64,000 nucleotides of DNA from Steromphala cineraria (GCA_916613615.1 OU744724.1:26894171-26958170); one strand, 5' to 3'; shown: positions 38,048 to 50,202, numbered from the stretch's first letter. The notes: a model not told the origin generated them from the letters alone. Numbers and translations are program-made.

Positions 38048-38382
38048 TGGGGTGATATGTAGATCATCCGAACTTCAGCCCTTGGTTGACTGAGGATGCA
38101 TGACTATTTGAGATACGGGCAATGCGATCTTTAGTTGATATTTTATGAGTGCTTCAATATTGAGAAATACACAATTAAGCAGACTCGAGTTGCAATTCTA
38201 TGCTAACACACCAAATCAATGTTCAAGTTTTAAAATTTGACGAGAATCGAATCAGGCAAATGAAAATAAAACTTGAGCTCGATAGACCGCCGTATCAAAA
38301 TCAAGAATTGTAAACACAAGAGACAATAGGTTCTTTTTTCTCAGCTCTGCACATCCATCTGATCAGTAGGGGCGCATAACTC

Positions 38383-39001
38383 TTGACAGTCTTGATGCCC
38401 TCATATCGTTTACCTAAGAAATGCTATAATATGATGATTCTGTTTGATAGAAATGGACATAAAAACTGGGTAACAGATGCAAAACAATTATTGTTTCAAA
38501 CCGGTCTTGGTAATATTTGGCACAATCCGGAACTTGAAATATACCCAGAATTCATAAAATCATTCACCCAAAGACTCAAAGATATATATTTCCAAAATTG
38601 GCAGGAAAAAGTATCCTTTTCGAATAAATGTGACACTTATCAAATGTTTAAATGTAATATCCAAACCGAATACTATCTATCTTGTTTAAACCTTAAGAAA
38701 TATAGACTTAGTCTAGCACGTTTTAGGTGCTCGTCTCATGAACTATTTATCGAGAGAGGAAGATATCAAAATATAGAGAACAAAGAATCTGTCAGTTATG
38801 CCATTCAAATGTAATTGAAGACGAATACCATTTTTACTTGTTTGTCCTAGCTATAATAATATCCGAAAGAAACATATCAAAGAAAAATATTACTTATATC
38901 TAAATATGGTTAAATTTAACAACCTGCTAAACATTTTGAATAATAAAGAAATTGAAAACATGTCAATGTATATATTTTACGCATCTGTATATAGATACCA
39001 C
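38383..39001 (+). mobile_element. 5'-truncated, decayed LINE ORF2 end
   Basis: The frame 38383-38814 carries LSLARFRCSSHELFIERGRY, then shifts frame into an HSNVIEDEYHF-like stretch and a degraded tail. The order LARFRC...ERGRY...C-x2-C...H-x4-C is the C-terminal zinc-knuckle end of a non-LTR retrotransposon ORF2, the same clade as 52964-53410. The frameshift and stops make it a dead fragment between genes 5 and 6. Confidence 0.7.
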
Positions 39002-39353
39002 ATTGTGTCATGAATGTTATGAAATGTATAAACAACCATTTGCCACATCAGCCTATATATCTCCGCATTCAGCTCAAACATCCTGGTATTCATTTAGCCC
39101 AATTGATATCTGTGTATGTGTAGGCGCTCAACAAATTTCGTCGAATTTGGAGCAGCCGTTTGGGCTGCAGCTCGTTCACAAAAAAGTACAAATAATAATA
39201 ACGAAAAAAAAAAGGACTTGAGACATCGGATAAAAACAATAGGTTGATTTTGTCTTGAAGACTTAATAAAGAATGCTTATATAGCGCTAACTTGCATACT
39301 GAAGTATGCTTAAAGCACGAAAAAAGTCATAAAAATCACATGCTCTATTGAGT

Positions 39354-39602
39354 TTATACCATAGTATACAGATATGTTTTTAGGTGTTTTTTTAATAGTT
39401 GATGAGAGTCAAATTTCTTTAAATCATTTGGGCGAGAATTCCAATGTTGCGCTGCAACCACGGAGAAGCTACGAGCTCCAAATGTCTGAAGGTAAACCCT
39501 TGGGATATTGAGCATATTCTCAGATCCTGATCTGAGGGCTCTGGCCGGTTTGTACACCTGCACTAGGTCACACAGGTAAGAATGAGCAAACCATTGACAC
39601 AC
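39354..39602 (-). mobile_element. 3' fragment of a CR1/Jockey-type LINE
   Basis: The minus-strand frame ends in GARSFSVVAAQHWNSRPNDL and LKKHLKTYLYTMV, matching the terminal motif of CR1/L2-like ORF2 proteins (G.RAFS..A...WN.LP..L). 5'-truncated. It lies upstream of gene 6, in sequence missing from the gene 5 copy. Confidence 0.75.
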
Positions 39603-39609
39603 TGGTATT

Positions 39610-39780
39610 AATCTAGTTAAAACTAGCTGTAATGTTATCGTCCTCTAAGTCAGAGATCAACCAGTTCTTTTTCCATTGGCTGATTTCCGCGCATGCATGA
39701 CACGGACCAGGTGGGTTAGTTGCTAGATGTAACGTAATGACTTAAAGGACGATAACATTACAGCTAGTTTTAACTAGATT
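39610..39780. mobile_element. Foldback MITE upstream of gene 6
   Basis: Arms of about 42 bp: AATCTAGTTAAAACTAGCTG on the left and CAGCTAGTTTTAACTAGATT on the right, continuing through GTAATGTTATCGTCCT and AGGACGATAACATTAC. The loop carries CGCGCATGC. Only the gene 6 side has it. Confidence 0.8.
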
Positions 39781-41642
39781 GCACTGGTATACACATAGTA
39801 GCAACTGATATAGTAACTTCCCAAGACACGTTCAATGTTATGAATGGCAACATGCAGTGTTTAAGAAAGGAATATACAACAGCGCCTTTAATAATAAAAA
39901 CTAAACACTACTGCTAGATACAGCCTCTGTTTAACAGTCTGTATCTTTAACCTATTGCCCTCGTTTACATTTCACCTGAGATTAGATTACCTGCAGAAAA
40001 GCAACGAAGATGCAGTCAATAACGCTCGTCCTTGTGTTGACTGTTCAGTAAGTCATTTTATTAATAAGGTATTTCATGTGTTTCTTTGATTCATATTCCT
40101 CTGGTAAAGGTAATAAAAATACATTTACTTGTGTTACACATGCATGTTATACCGCATTTTTTCTATGTCGGATGCATTGGATCCTTTATATTGGAACTTT
40201 ATAACTCTCTGTAGAAATTTACTTAAAAAAGTTCAGGAAAATAACAAAGAGTTGCTTAGGTCCCTTCAATCCATATCCCCTTACCCGTCACCTCGACAAG
40301 GAAATACCCCTACCTAAGTTTAATAACCATCAGAGGCAGATCAAGTCATGACATGTTGATCGAGCCTCTGTTCCCATTAGATCAAATCATAGGGTTCCGG
40401 CAGTTTCCCCAGCGGAAAATAATTGCATCACAATCCAGTTGAGTTTTTTTTAGCAAATGACAATGCTTCTCGCATGGAAAGGGTGGTTCATGTCTAAATG
40501 CTTTTGCCATAGTTCTTTTTTTAAATTTTTTTTAAATTTTATTTTTTATTCCTGATATCATTGTACATATATACATGTACACGTAGTCTTGAACATGGTC
40601 AGTTTTTTTTTAGACATACAAGAAAAAAACATAAAAGGTCAAAGACAATCATTCACTCACACATTTTGCCATGATTCAGTAGCCAAATGATGATTTTAGA
40701 ACAGCGTCGCTGATTGCACAACTAACTTTGATTGCCACCAAAACTGAAATCTCCCATTCTACCCCACAAACTCGGCAGAAAAACAGAGGCTGTATCAGCA
40801 TTTCAGACTTGATGTGCCTCCGTGGAGAAAGAATGTTTAAGAACGTATCATAGGCTTTAATCTTAACGATTCACCTGCTAAATAATGCAGTTTGGGTATC
40901 ACCAGTGCTTTTATTTATGTTTGTTATATATATATTATAAAAAAGCACATAGGTTATTTTGAGATTTTTGTGCTAGTGTAAATGGAATATAACAATGCAA
41001 TGATCATATTTCTTTCTTGGACGTGATTGTAACATGATTACTCACATGATTACGTACAGCTTAAGCGCAAAAAGAAGCAATTTCGTTCGAAAGAGGCATT
41101 TGGAGACAGTTTTGAAAAATGAAAGAAAGACAACTTGATAGAAAACGCAAGGCTTGTAATAGTGATAATTAAGCAAAGGCAAAAAATACCAACCCATAAT
41201 GTTTAATTTTTACTACAGAAAAGTACATAAAAATAACTGATCTTGACCTGTTGCCAAAACTTTGTATAAAACCTTTTCACTTACCATTTAATTTATGTGA
41301 TATTTTTGCTCTTAACTTAAACCACCATTTTCAAAGGGGAATAGCTTATGCCTTTAATTTGTGAAGAGTATATATTGTAAATTTATCATAATATTTATAC
41401 CTTTACAGATTGACATGGGTCCAATCAAAATCCTTGGGAGTATCATTTCCTCAATCTATGAACGGTGGAGGGGATTTTGCCTACCATCTTAACATATCGG
41501 AGTGTGAAGTTCAGCTCCCCAAACATATTCCTGCATACTCGTGGGGTTTCACCATTTACGCTGCAAGACTCATCCTGGAGAATCCAATGTTAGTGTATAC
41601 ATACTTTTCAACCACAAGAGCTGTTAGTGGAAAACCATATAA

Positions 41643-42172
41643 ACTCACGAGCAAAAGAAAGTATAACACTCAGTTGTATTTATCATATGTAAAATTTTCA
41701 AAGTCAGATATCTCGATTTTTTGACGTCGTTTTCCAAAAATGACTTGTTTGGAAAATTAGTCCAAAACATTAAATAAATAAAAGAATACCTCTACGCGGT
41801 TTTTTAAATTTAAAAAAAAAAATTAAAAATTCAATATTAAAATTTCCCTAAATTTATTTTGACAATACACAACTTTTCATCGACATATAACACATACTCT
41901 GTGTGAAAATCAATAAATGTTCATCGTCATGCACACATTTACAACATTTTGAACATGGTAGGGGTCATGTTGGTGTAAATTTCATTTCTTACCCTAGTCT
42001 ACTTTAAATGATGACATTTAAGTGAAAATATAAAACAGTCACCAATAAAGCCATTCAAACTACAGCCGAAAGGTGTTATTGTCTGCTTCCATAATCAAAT
42101 GCATCTTATTTCTTTAAAATATTGAATTAATGGAAAACAAGTGAGTGTTATACTTTCTTTTGCTCGTTAGTT
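41643..42172. mobile_element. 530-bp TAA-flanked element inside gene 6 exon 2
   Basis: Ends ACTCACGAGCAAAAGAAAG and, inverted, AACTAACGAGCAAAAGAAAG, with TAA at 41640-41642 and 42173-42175. The uninterrupted gene 5 reads CCATATAATTTAACAGG, so the insertion point is exact. A three-base TAA target fits PIF/Harbinger-type MITEs. No transposase. A diverged relative lies at 25713-26202. Confidence 0.9.
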
Positions 42173-42180
42173 TAATTTAA

Positions 42181-42412
42181 CAGGTAATCATAATGATTTC
42201 ATATAATATATCATAATTTCATGCGCATAATCATATTTGCATGAACATAATATTTGAGGTAAACATAATGATTTCACATCATATTTTATTACTGCATGCA
42301 CATAATCGATCAGGTAATCATAATGATTTAATATAAACATTGCATGCACGATATCGGTAAGTTAACCATAATGATTTCACATCATATATAATGATTGCAT
42401 GCCATTGTTACT
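42181..42412 (+). repeat. Tandem copies of the gene 6 exon 2 splice donor
   Basis: Four blocks: ACAGGTAATCATAATGATTT (about 42180), GAGGTAAACATAATGATTTC (about 42256), CAGGTAATCATAATGATTTA (about 42312) and AAGTTAACCATAATGATTTC (about 42361), spaced about 75, 56 and 48 bp, each with a GCATGCACATAAT-type tail. The first is the original exon 2 donor position. Confidence 0.78.
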
Positions 42413-45400
42413 ATTACTGTTTGAACTTTTTGCACGTGCATCCCTTTTACATTTACCTTGCTGTTAGTACAACCTTGTCACACAGCGTGAATAATCTAGT
42501 AAAACAGTGATATTTGATTAGACACCTTCTTCATTTCGTTGACAAAAAATGAACACCAATTTTGTTGGTATCGCATTTCTATAAACATTGTTATGTTTTT
42601 GGTTATTTGCGAGCATTTAAGAAACTCATTTGTGACTGTGTGTGATTGTGACTGAAGTAGACTAAATATGACATCTTGTTATTTTTTCAGATAATGTTCT
42701 ACGATTTACTCAAGTGACACTTATGAACACCCTTATCCGTGTGGAAATGGCTGATGTTGATGAACGAACCCCTCGGATACTTGCAAGAGGAACAGTGAAA
42801 TGCGACGGTCTAAGGTAATGTCAATCTAGTAACAACTAGCTGTAATGAATACATCCCTAAGTCCTCACGTAATGTCAGAAGCAACAAGATGAATTGCTAA
42901 GGGTCAATGGGAGCTTATTGTCTATCTAACTTCACACAATTTTGATCTAAGATAGCATTAAAACAATTAATATTATATTTGCTAAAGAGCTTCAATGTTG
43001 AAACTTCTGATATATGTTTATTTTTTTACATCAATACACTCATTGTCATATAGAAGTAAAGTCGATACCATTTATTCCAGCGGACTAAAGACTTTCCCTC
43101 AAGGCAATGATTTGACTACTTACAAACAGATTGTAAACCAACTACTAGCAGGCAATAACTTAATATCTGCACTTAATATGGACCAGTGTTCTCCATCAAG
43201 TAGCTCCGGTTTAGCATGGATAGGAGTGATATCTGGTGAGTTAAAAACCTTGTATAAATATATCATATCATTAGTCAGTAACTGATTAGAAATTGTATAT
43301 AACATCATTCAATCAATATTTATATCCGCACTGAAGAGGTCACAGGCCTATAGTACATTAACATGTATAGTGGGGATATATATGAATAAGTATAAAATTG
43401 ACATGACATGTTTTCAATAAATCATTGCATTATGGAAATACATGGTAAGATTTTGTAATGTATTTTGAATTTTACAGCTCATAAGACTATATAATTTAAT
43501 TACATTTGGATGAACATAATAATACTGTTTAATATATTTGCATCTTTATGAATTATATAATGGATATATAAGGCTGAACATAAAATGAATTTTCTATTGG
43601 ATATATACTGCTCAGATTCCTCGAAAATGGCATGACGTTTGATAAGCATTCAAAGAAGGAGTTGTGAAAATTTGACTTGACTATCTAAAGAAATGTTGAC
43701 TATATGTGCAATTTTCTGTGTGATATTTAGCTACTCACCCCTTCATAATGACAGTCAATCAGCCAGCTATTGTCTATAGCAGGGAGCAGCTTGTTGCTAT
43801 TCAGAGGTCCACTCAGGGCAGAAGGCAGCCTTTTGTTACTGTATCAACTTTCTATCCCAAGAGAAAATTATTGAAAAGAGGTTGTAGAGGTGGAAAACGA
43901 AGAGTTAATAAGACTTTCATTATCAACCCCGAACCCTTGGACAATGTAACAGAAATTAACCAAAATATCAAAATGTGCATAATGAATGTACGCTCAGTCA
44001 GAAACAAAACTCTAGAAATTCATGACCGTATTCTTGAACATGACTTGAATATGCTCATACTGACAGAGACTTGGCTGAAAGATCATGACACTGTTGTTGT
44101 TAAAATGTGTTAACACCTATGAAAGTTTCGAAGTACTGGACTTGAAGTTGAAAGTCTGTGGTGTTTTGTTTTAATGCTTATCCATCTACAGACTGCCATC
44201 TTCAGATAAACATAAAATCTCAAACAGTCAGATTGTTTCGGAATTCCGAAATCTATTTGATTCAGCAATCATCTCTAATGAACCTCTGATGATCGTAGGA
44301 GACTTCAACATTCATGTTGACAGCTGTGACAATGCCCTTGCTCAGAAGTTTTCAGATCTTTTATACAGTCTTGGCTTGCAGCAGCATGTATCGGAACCTA
44401 CACACAGAAGTGGTCACTGCCTTGACCTTGTCATCACCAAAACTTCCGACCATGTCATCAGCAGCCTCAAGGTTGAGGACTATGGATTTTCAGATCATAA
44501 AAGTATTATCTGTGAACTGAAGATATCTAAACCCCGACCACCCAGGGTCATGGTAACCTACAGAAAGACACGGTCGATAGATGTTGCCACATTCAGCGAG
44601 GATATTAACAATAGCAACCTCCTTCAACTCATGGACAATATCTGCCGAGAAGACAAAACCAAGACAAAGACACAGCTTTACAACAACACCCTTAAGAGAC
44701 TGTTAGACAACCACGCCACAATCACTACAAGGAGCATCACTATCAGACCATCATCTAATTGGATTACTGATGAAGTTTTTGAAGCCAAGCATAGACGTCG
44801 GTCTGCTGAGCATAGATGGAGGTCAAGCAAACTTGAGGTAGACAGACAGATCACCAATCTACTAGGAATGAAGTCAACGCCCTCATCAAGAAAGCAAAAC
44901 TAGAGCACATTTAAAAAAAGATAGAATAAACTAAAGGAAACAACAGGCAGTTATATGCTATTACAAAGACTTTAACAGATCCACAAACAGCGATTGTTCC
45001 TCCTTCACAAGATGTAAATCGTGAACGTGCTGAAGAGTTCGCAGAATTCTTCATCTCAAAAGTTAACAGCATTCGTGAAAATATTTCAACCCAACAACAG
45101 TCTGGCAACAATCCATTAGACCAAGACCAACCTTTTCAGGGCATGCAACTTGTCACGTTTCTACCAGCAGATACTCAGGAGATCACTGATACCATCAAGT
45201 CTGCGCCTTGTAAATCCTGTGCACTGGATCCAATTCCAACCTGGCTACTTAGAAACTGTCTTGACGCATGTAAATTTCCAATTTCTTCAGTCATAAATAC
45301 CTCACTTCAAGAGGGCTCTGTACCATCATGCCTTAAAGAAGCGATCATCAGGCCAATCCTCAAGAAAAACAATCTGGATTCTGGTGTAGCAAAACACTAC

Positions 45401-46077
45401 AGACCAATCTCTAACCTACCATTCCTTTCAAAATTGTTGGAGAAAAATTTTCTCAGACGGTTGAAGACTCATATGAACCTGCATCAGCTAAACGAAATCT
45501 TTCAGTCAGCCTACAAGGAAAATCACAGCACCGAAACAGCTCTTCTCAGTGTTCAGAACGACATCCTGACTCATATGGACAAGCAAGAGATTGTGCTGCT
45601 GGTATTGCTTGACCTTTCCGCGGCTTTTGATACTGTGGACCACACCATTCTCCTGCAGAGGTTAGAACACACACTTGGGATCACAGGTACCGCACTGCAG
45701 TGGTTCAGGTCCTATCTGTCAGGTAGAACAATGAAAGTCAAAGTTCATGATGAGACTTCATCCATCCGAGAAAACAAGTTTGGTGTACCACAAGGGTCGG
45801 TACTTGGCCCAATACTGTTTTCACTCTACATCCTCCTGATAGGCAACATCATCCGCAGCCATAAACTTAATTTCCACGGTTATGCTGATGATAACCAACT
45901 TTACATAGGAATTAAACCAACAGAAGTTGGCCAAGCAAAAGATACCATGGAGAGATGTATTGCAGATATAAAGCTGTGGATGACCAACAACTTTCTTCAG
46001 CTCAACGATGACAAATCAGAGTTCATGATCATTGGTACAAGGCAGCAACTTCGCAAAATATGCGACTGTAATCTTAA

Positions 46078-46632
46078 AGATGCTGTATCATACTTGCAAG
46101 CGGTTCGGGATGAAACTTAGCTATTGAGAAATGAAATACATCACTTTGTAGACAAATCTTTCGTCGAAATTTTGATATCATATTTAGATTGTTTAATCAA
46201 CAATAACATACTTATTTCGACGCTTCAAGCACAGTACCCCTCCTGGAAAGGGCATGTCATTTTGCGAACCCGCTTTCGGTGACGTAATCATTATGCTTGT
46301 AGGATGTACACCGTGTCTCAACTACCGTAATTGCGTTCGATGGGTATCAACTTTGACAACAACGAATACCTAATTTGGAGAAAAAGAATATAAAATCTAG
46401 AAGAGCGCGACAAAGACAGTTTTCAAGCGTATATTTAGAAACAGAAAGTTGTGAAATGGCCACACTTGATTCGCCCTTATGTCGACTGCCGTTTCGGTAT
46501 TTTTTGGTAAATTATCTCCTATTTGATGAATTTTGGTCCGATTTCCTCAAGGTTGGTCGCAAAATTTTTCTAAAAATACAACGTATACATTAAAAATACT
46601 TTAAAAAACATTGCAAGTATGATATAGCATCT
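46078..46632. mobile_element. TTAA-flanked element, family B, copy 2, inside the LINE ORF2
   Basis: 555 bp between TTAA at 46074-46077 and 46633-46636, with ends AGATGCTGTATCATACTTGC on both sides (inverted). Removing it and one TTAA restores a continuous LINE reading frame across the junction, which confirms the ends. Confidence 0.92.
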
Positions 46633-47148
46633 TTAATGTTGGTGATCAGTGCATCTACCCTGTAACCCGGGTGAAGAATCTTGGTGCCGTGTTCAACTCT
46701 TCAATGCCACCGGAAAGTCAAGCTATAACGGCAGCAAGATCAGCAACATTTCATCACCGAAGAATAGGCAAAATCTGCCGATACTTGGACATTCACACAA
46801 CCAAACTTTTAGTTCAGTCATATGTCATCTCACGACTAGACTACTGTAACTCCCTTGTGTCTGGAGCAGCAGCCATTCAACATCTCCAGCTTGTCCAGAA
46901 CCGAGCAGCCAGGATTATCACAAGAACAAAAAGACAGGAACACATCACTCCCGTGCTGAGATCGCTACACTGGCTTCCAGTCAAGAGGAGAATACAGTTT
47001 AAAATACTCTGCATCACCTACTCAACCCTCTACAACAGCAACGCTCCTGTATATCCCAAAGACCTCATTGAAATTTATAACCCAAATCGTGTCCTGAGGT
47101 CTGACAAAAGATGCAATCTGAAAATGCCAGCCACAAGAACCTCCATGG

Positions 47149-48415
47149 TGTGATATGGAGTTAGACGTTGTGGATAGTTATACTTACTTAGGCCTTCTTT
47201 TATCAGAGCATCTTGACTTTGGACGTATGGCAAAAGCTGTTGCAAACTCAGCCAGCAGGGCTCTAGGTTTGCTCATTACTAAATATAAGCTTTTAGGTGG
47301 TATGCATTTTCGGACCTATTCTAAGTTATACCAGTCTATGGTTTGGTCTATTATTGATTATGGCTGTGCAATATGGGGTACTTATACCTTTTCTTCTATT
47401 AATGCTGTCCAAAATAGAGCTATGAGATTTTTCTTAGGTTTACGTAAGTTTGCTCCAAATAATGCTATCATCGGTGATATGGACTGGTCCCCTACAGTCG
47501 TTAATCAATGGAGTAGTGTGGTGAGATTCTTTAGACGTCTTAGTCATTTAGATCACAGCAGAGTTACAAGTAAGATTTTTAGATGGAGTCATGTTTTATC
47601 TTTGAGGAAAAAGCGGAATTGGAGTTTTAGAGTTGTTAAAAAATTATCTGTTTTAAATCTTGGTCATTTTAGTGATATTAACGCTGTGTATCATATTCCT
47701 TACGTGGTCTCGAAAGTCAGGGAGTTTATTTTTAGCGAGTTTGTTGAGAAGTGGAAACAAGATCTTTTAAAAGTTGATAGCATAAGTGGCAGAGGAGGAA
47801 ATAAGTTGCGTACATATAGTACTTTTAAATTAGAATTTGGCTGTGAATTTTATGTCAATTGTGATATGTCTCGTTCCTTTCGAAGGTCACTAGCTATGTT
47901 TAGATGTGGTGTTGCTCCGCTAAGAGTAGAAACTGGCCGTTATGTTCGCTGTCCTTTAAATGAAAGGACGTGTTTTTATTGCAAAGATTTTATCGAAGAT
48001 GAACAACATGTTTTATTGTATTGCCCTCTGTATGCTGGTGAACGAAGGACACTCTTATCAAAATGTATTGATCTTTTTGATGGTTTTATAAATCTTAGTG
48101 ATGTGGAGAAGGTCAGTGCTATTTTGGCCTCCCCTGAGTTATCGTTTTTATCTGCCAAAACCTGTTTTAATATTCTTAAGAAACGCACTGCAAATATGTA
48201 TATATCATAATAGTATGGTAGATATATTACTATACTGTTTTACTTTTAATTACTTTAAATGGCTATTATACATGAAAAGTGTCTCTCGTAATTCCTTAGG
48301 GAATGGCTCAACTTTTTAATACATTGACTCTGTATCTTAATGAATGTATATATATTGTTGTATTATGTTGAGGTGAGACATAAATAAACTATCTGTCTGT
48401 CTGTCTGTCTGTCTG
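47149..48415 (+). mobile_element. Second LINE, 5'-truncated, inserted in the first
   Basis: Flanked by a TCCATGG target duplication (47142-47148, 48416-48422). One intact frame (47155-48210, 351 codons) gives the ORF2 region after the reverse-transcriptase core: SYTYLGLLLSEHLDF, LYQSMVWSIIDYGCAIWG, then RCGVAPLRVETGRY and a knuckle CFYC...H-x4-C (HVLLYCPLY). It ends in AAATAAACTATC followed by a (TCTG)n tail. It belongs to a different LINE type from the host element. The open frame suggests a young insertion. Confidence 0.88.
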
Positions 48416-49106
48416 TCCATGGGAGACAGAGCTTTCAGTGTGGCTGCACCTGCTCTATGGAACTCCCTTCCAGAAGAACTGAGATCAATACCCACCTTAG
48501 AAACATTTAGGAGCCAGTTAAAAACCCACCTCTTTCTAGCTATATACTAGTTACCTCTCTTTCTCTGGACAGCGCCACTGGTTGGATATTAGGCGCTTAT
48601 ATAAATGCATTATTATTATTATTACATGGTTCCTCTCGTCTTGTCTGTATGTATGTACGTAAATGTACTCAGTGAATTCGATGTAAATTAAATTGTAACT
48701 CTCCGATGATCATAATGACTTTCTGTGCACTAAGCATCAGGTCCGGATAAGTGAGTATATTTACTTAGGAACATATCAGTTCACAATGAAATCGTCCGAA
48801 CAACGAGGTTTCGAGTTTTCCGAGTTCCAAGTAAACGAGATTCGACTACGGTATATAACATATTTACTTCAAAGGCTTGTCCATGGTTATGTTTCAGATT
48901 ACCAATTTCCAAAGAATGGCGAGTTGGAGTTCACTCAGGTGGTTGACTTTATTGAGAAACAATTCTTCTTGACTGTGTCTGTGACTGAAACTGCAGTGAC
49001 TGTTAAATCATACACAGTCTTCAGACTGACAAGAACACAGTCCAAAACAGAGATAAAGAAATGTCAACTTGGAAAGGGTTTACAAGTTTCCATTAACGAT
49101 TCTTGA

Positions 49107-50202
49107 AAAACACACGTGTACAGGCATCAGTGTCAATAAAATCTTACAGGTACAAAAGTACAAGTACACTCAGCATGATGAAAATCTATGTTGGCTGTTT
49201 CTTTATATTTTATCCTCATTGTTTTAACACCAAACTGATATGTTGGACCATTTATAAAAAGACGCAATGTACGAGTTTAAACCTTGTATACTTTGCTGAA
49301 ACTAATCTGAGAAATTCCGATTATTCAAAAACGTCCTTCCTCTTTTTCACAGTGATGCCGCATCGATACCAGGGTCTACTGAACATTTGAAATGTGATAA
49401 ATTCCGGATTATCGGTCAATTACCTTCCGAATTTCCAATTCCCTGGTGATTTTTGTTATCACTCAAGAAATTTGGCAAACATTGGTGACTATTATTGATT
49501 TCAACATTGTTATCTCTCCCTATATCTGTTTCCTTCTCCCCTTCTCTTTCTGTATCCACAAAGCAAAGTACTTGACATCACCAGTGAGAGACAGCGCAGA
49601 GCTCCTCTGATAAGCGTTAAAATGTGCATTGAAAGCAAAGTTGTACTCTAGGTTTGGACAATATCCCGCCTTCAATACAGATATAATGTCTATCTCTAGC
49701 TATCAACTTATCTATGTCTGCATTGTGTAACCTTCTGCTCTGATTGTATGATCATTGAACTATCTGCAAAATAAATATGAACGAACCTTTTAAGTCACGA
49801 TCACTGATAAAAGAGCACACTCAGGGGCAAAAGAAACAATACCATATAATATTCATGATAGGTTAAGCAAAAATATCAGATAAGAGCTGTAATCACAAAC
49901 AGATATCTTGAACGCAAGATCTAAAGATGAAATTTGAAAGGCTTGCAGGACAAAGTGACGTCACGGGTTGACTTCCTTTCATAAGTTTAGGTAAGAAAAT
50001 ATTTTTGAACAGAACAGAACAGAATTTTATTTGTATATGGGCCACATGGCCTAAAGTAAAGGACAAAGTTGACTTCCTTTCACAAGTTTAGGTAAGAAAA
50101 TATGAGAATCATTGACCCATTTTTTCCTTGTCAAAAGTGAATACAAATCCGTTGAGAAAAGCTGAATCTGGCCTATTCCAGGTGAAAGACAAGGGTGATA
50201 TG
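49107..50202. other. Downstream flank of gene 6
   Basis: Alignable to the sequence after gene 5. AATAAA at 49135-49140 is the likely poly(A) signal. A short insertion near 50006-50075 (AACAGAACAGAATTTTATTT...CACATGGCC) is missing from the other copy. No gene seen. Confidence 0.5.

Larger units (their letters stand above)
26711..38310 (+). repeat. Segmental duplication, copy 1 (contains gene 5)
   Basis: Aligns with 39031-50670 over exons, introns, upstream and downstream sequence, with short substitutions and several element-sized indels. Both start in the ACAACCATTTGCCACATCAG block and end near GAATCGAAT..GGCAAATGAAAAT. Gene order and orientation are the same, so this is a direct tandem duplication. 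Confidence 0.88.
43575..48624 (+). mobile_element. CR1/Jockey-type LINE in gene 6 intron 4, with nested insertions
   Basis: Endonuclease remnants: NVRSVRNK and ILTETWL (within 43748-44113) and VGDFNIHVD (44289 onward). Reverse transcriptase 45143-46077: YRPISNLPFLSK, LDLSAAFDTVDH, GVPQGSVLGPILFS, and the catalytic YADDNQLY. ORF2 resumes after a TTAA element at 46633 (CIYPVTRVKNLGA, HITPVLRSLHWLP) and after a second LINE at about 48416 (GDRAFSVAAPALWNSLPEEL), ending LFLAIY-stop at 48549. The tail is GCATTATTATTATTATTA. The endonuclease part has frameshifts, so the copy is inactive. Absent from gene 5 intron 4. Confidence 0.85.
40010..49106 (+). pseudogene. Gene 6: duplicate of gene 5, broken by an element in exon 2
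   Basis: Exon 1 40010-40047, exon 2 from 41409 (interrupted at 41642, remainder 42176-42183), exon 3 42691-42814, exon 4 43081-43235, exon 5 48898-49106. Exons 3-5 are intact, open and close to gene 5. The first ATG of gene 5 is ACG here, so translation would begin at the next codon but one (MQSITLVLVLT), still a leader. In exon 2, eight bases before the normal donor, a 530-bp TAA-flanked element separates CCATATAA from TTTAACAG. Reading on gives a stop at 41722-41724 inside the element, so domain A is truncated and domain B lost. Skipping exon 2 would shift the frame. Intron 4 is swollen by nested LINEs. Transcription may persist; an intact protein is unlikely. Confidence 0.82.
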
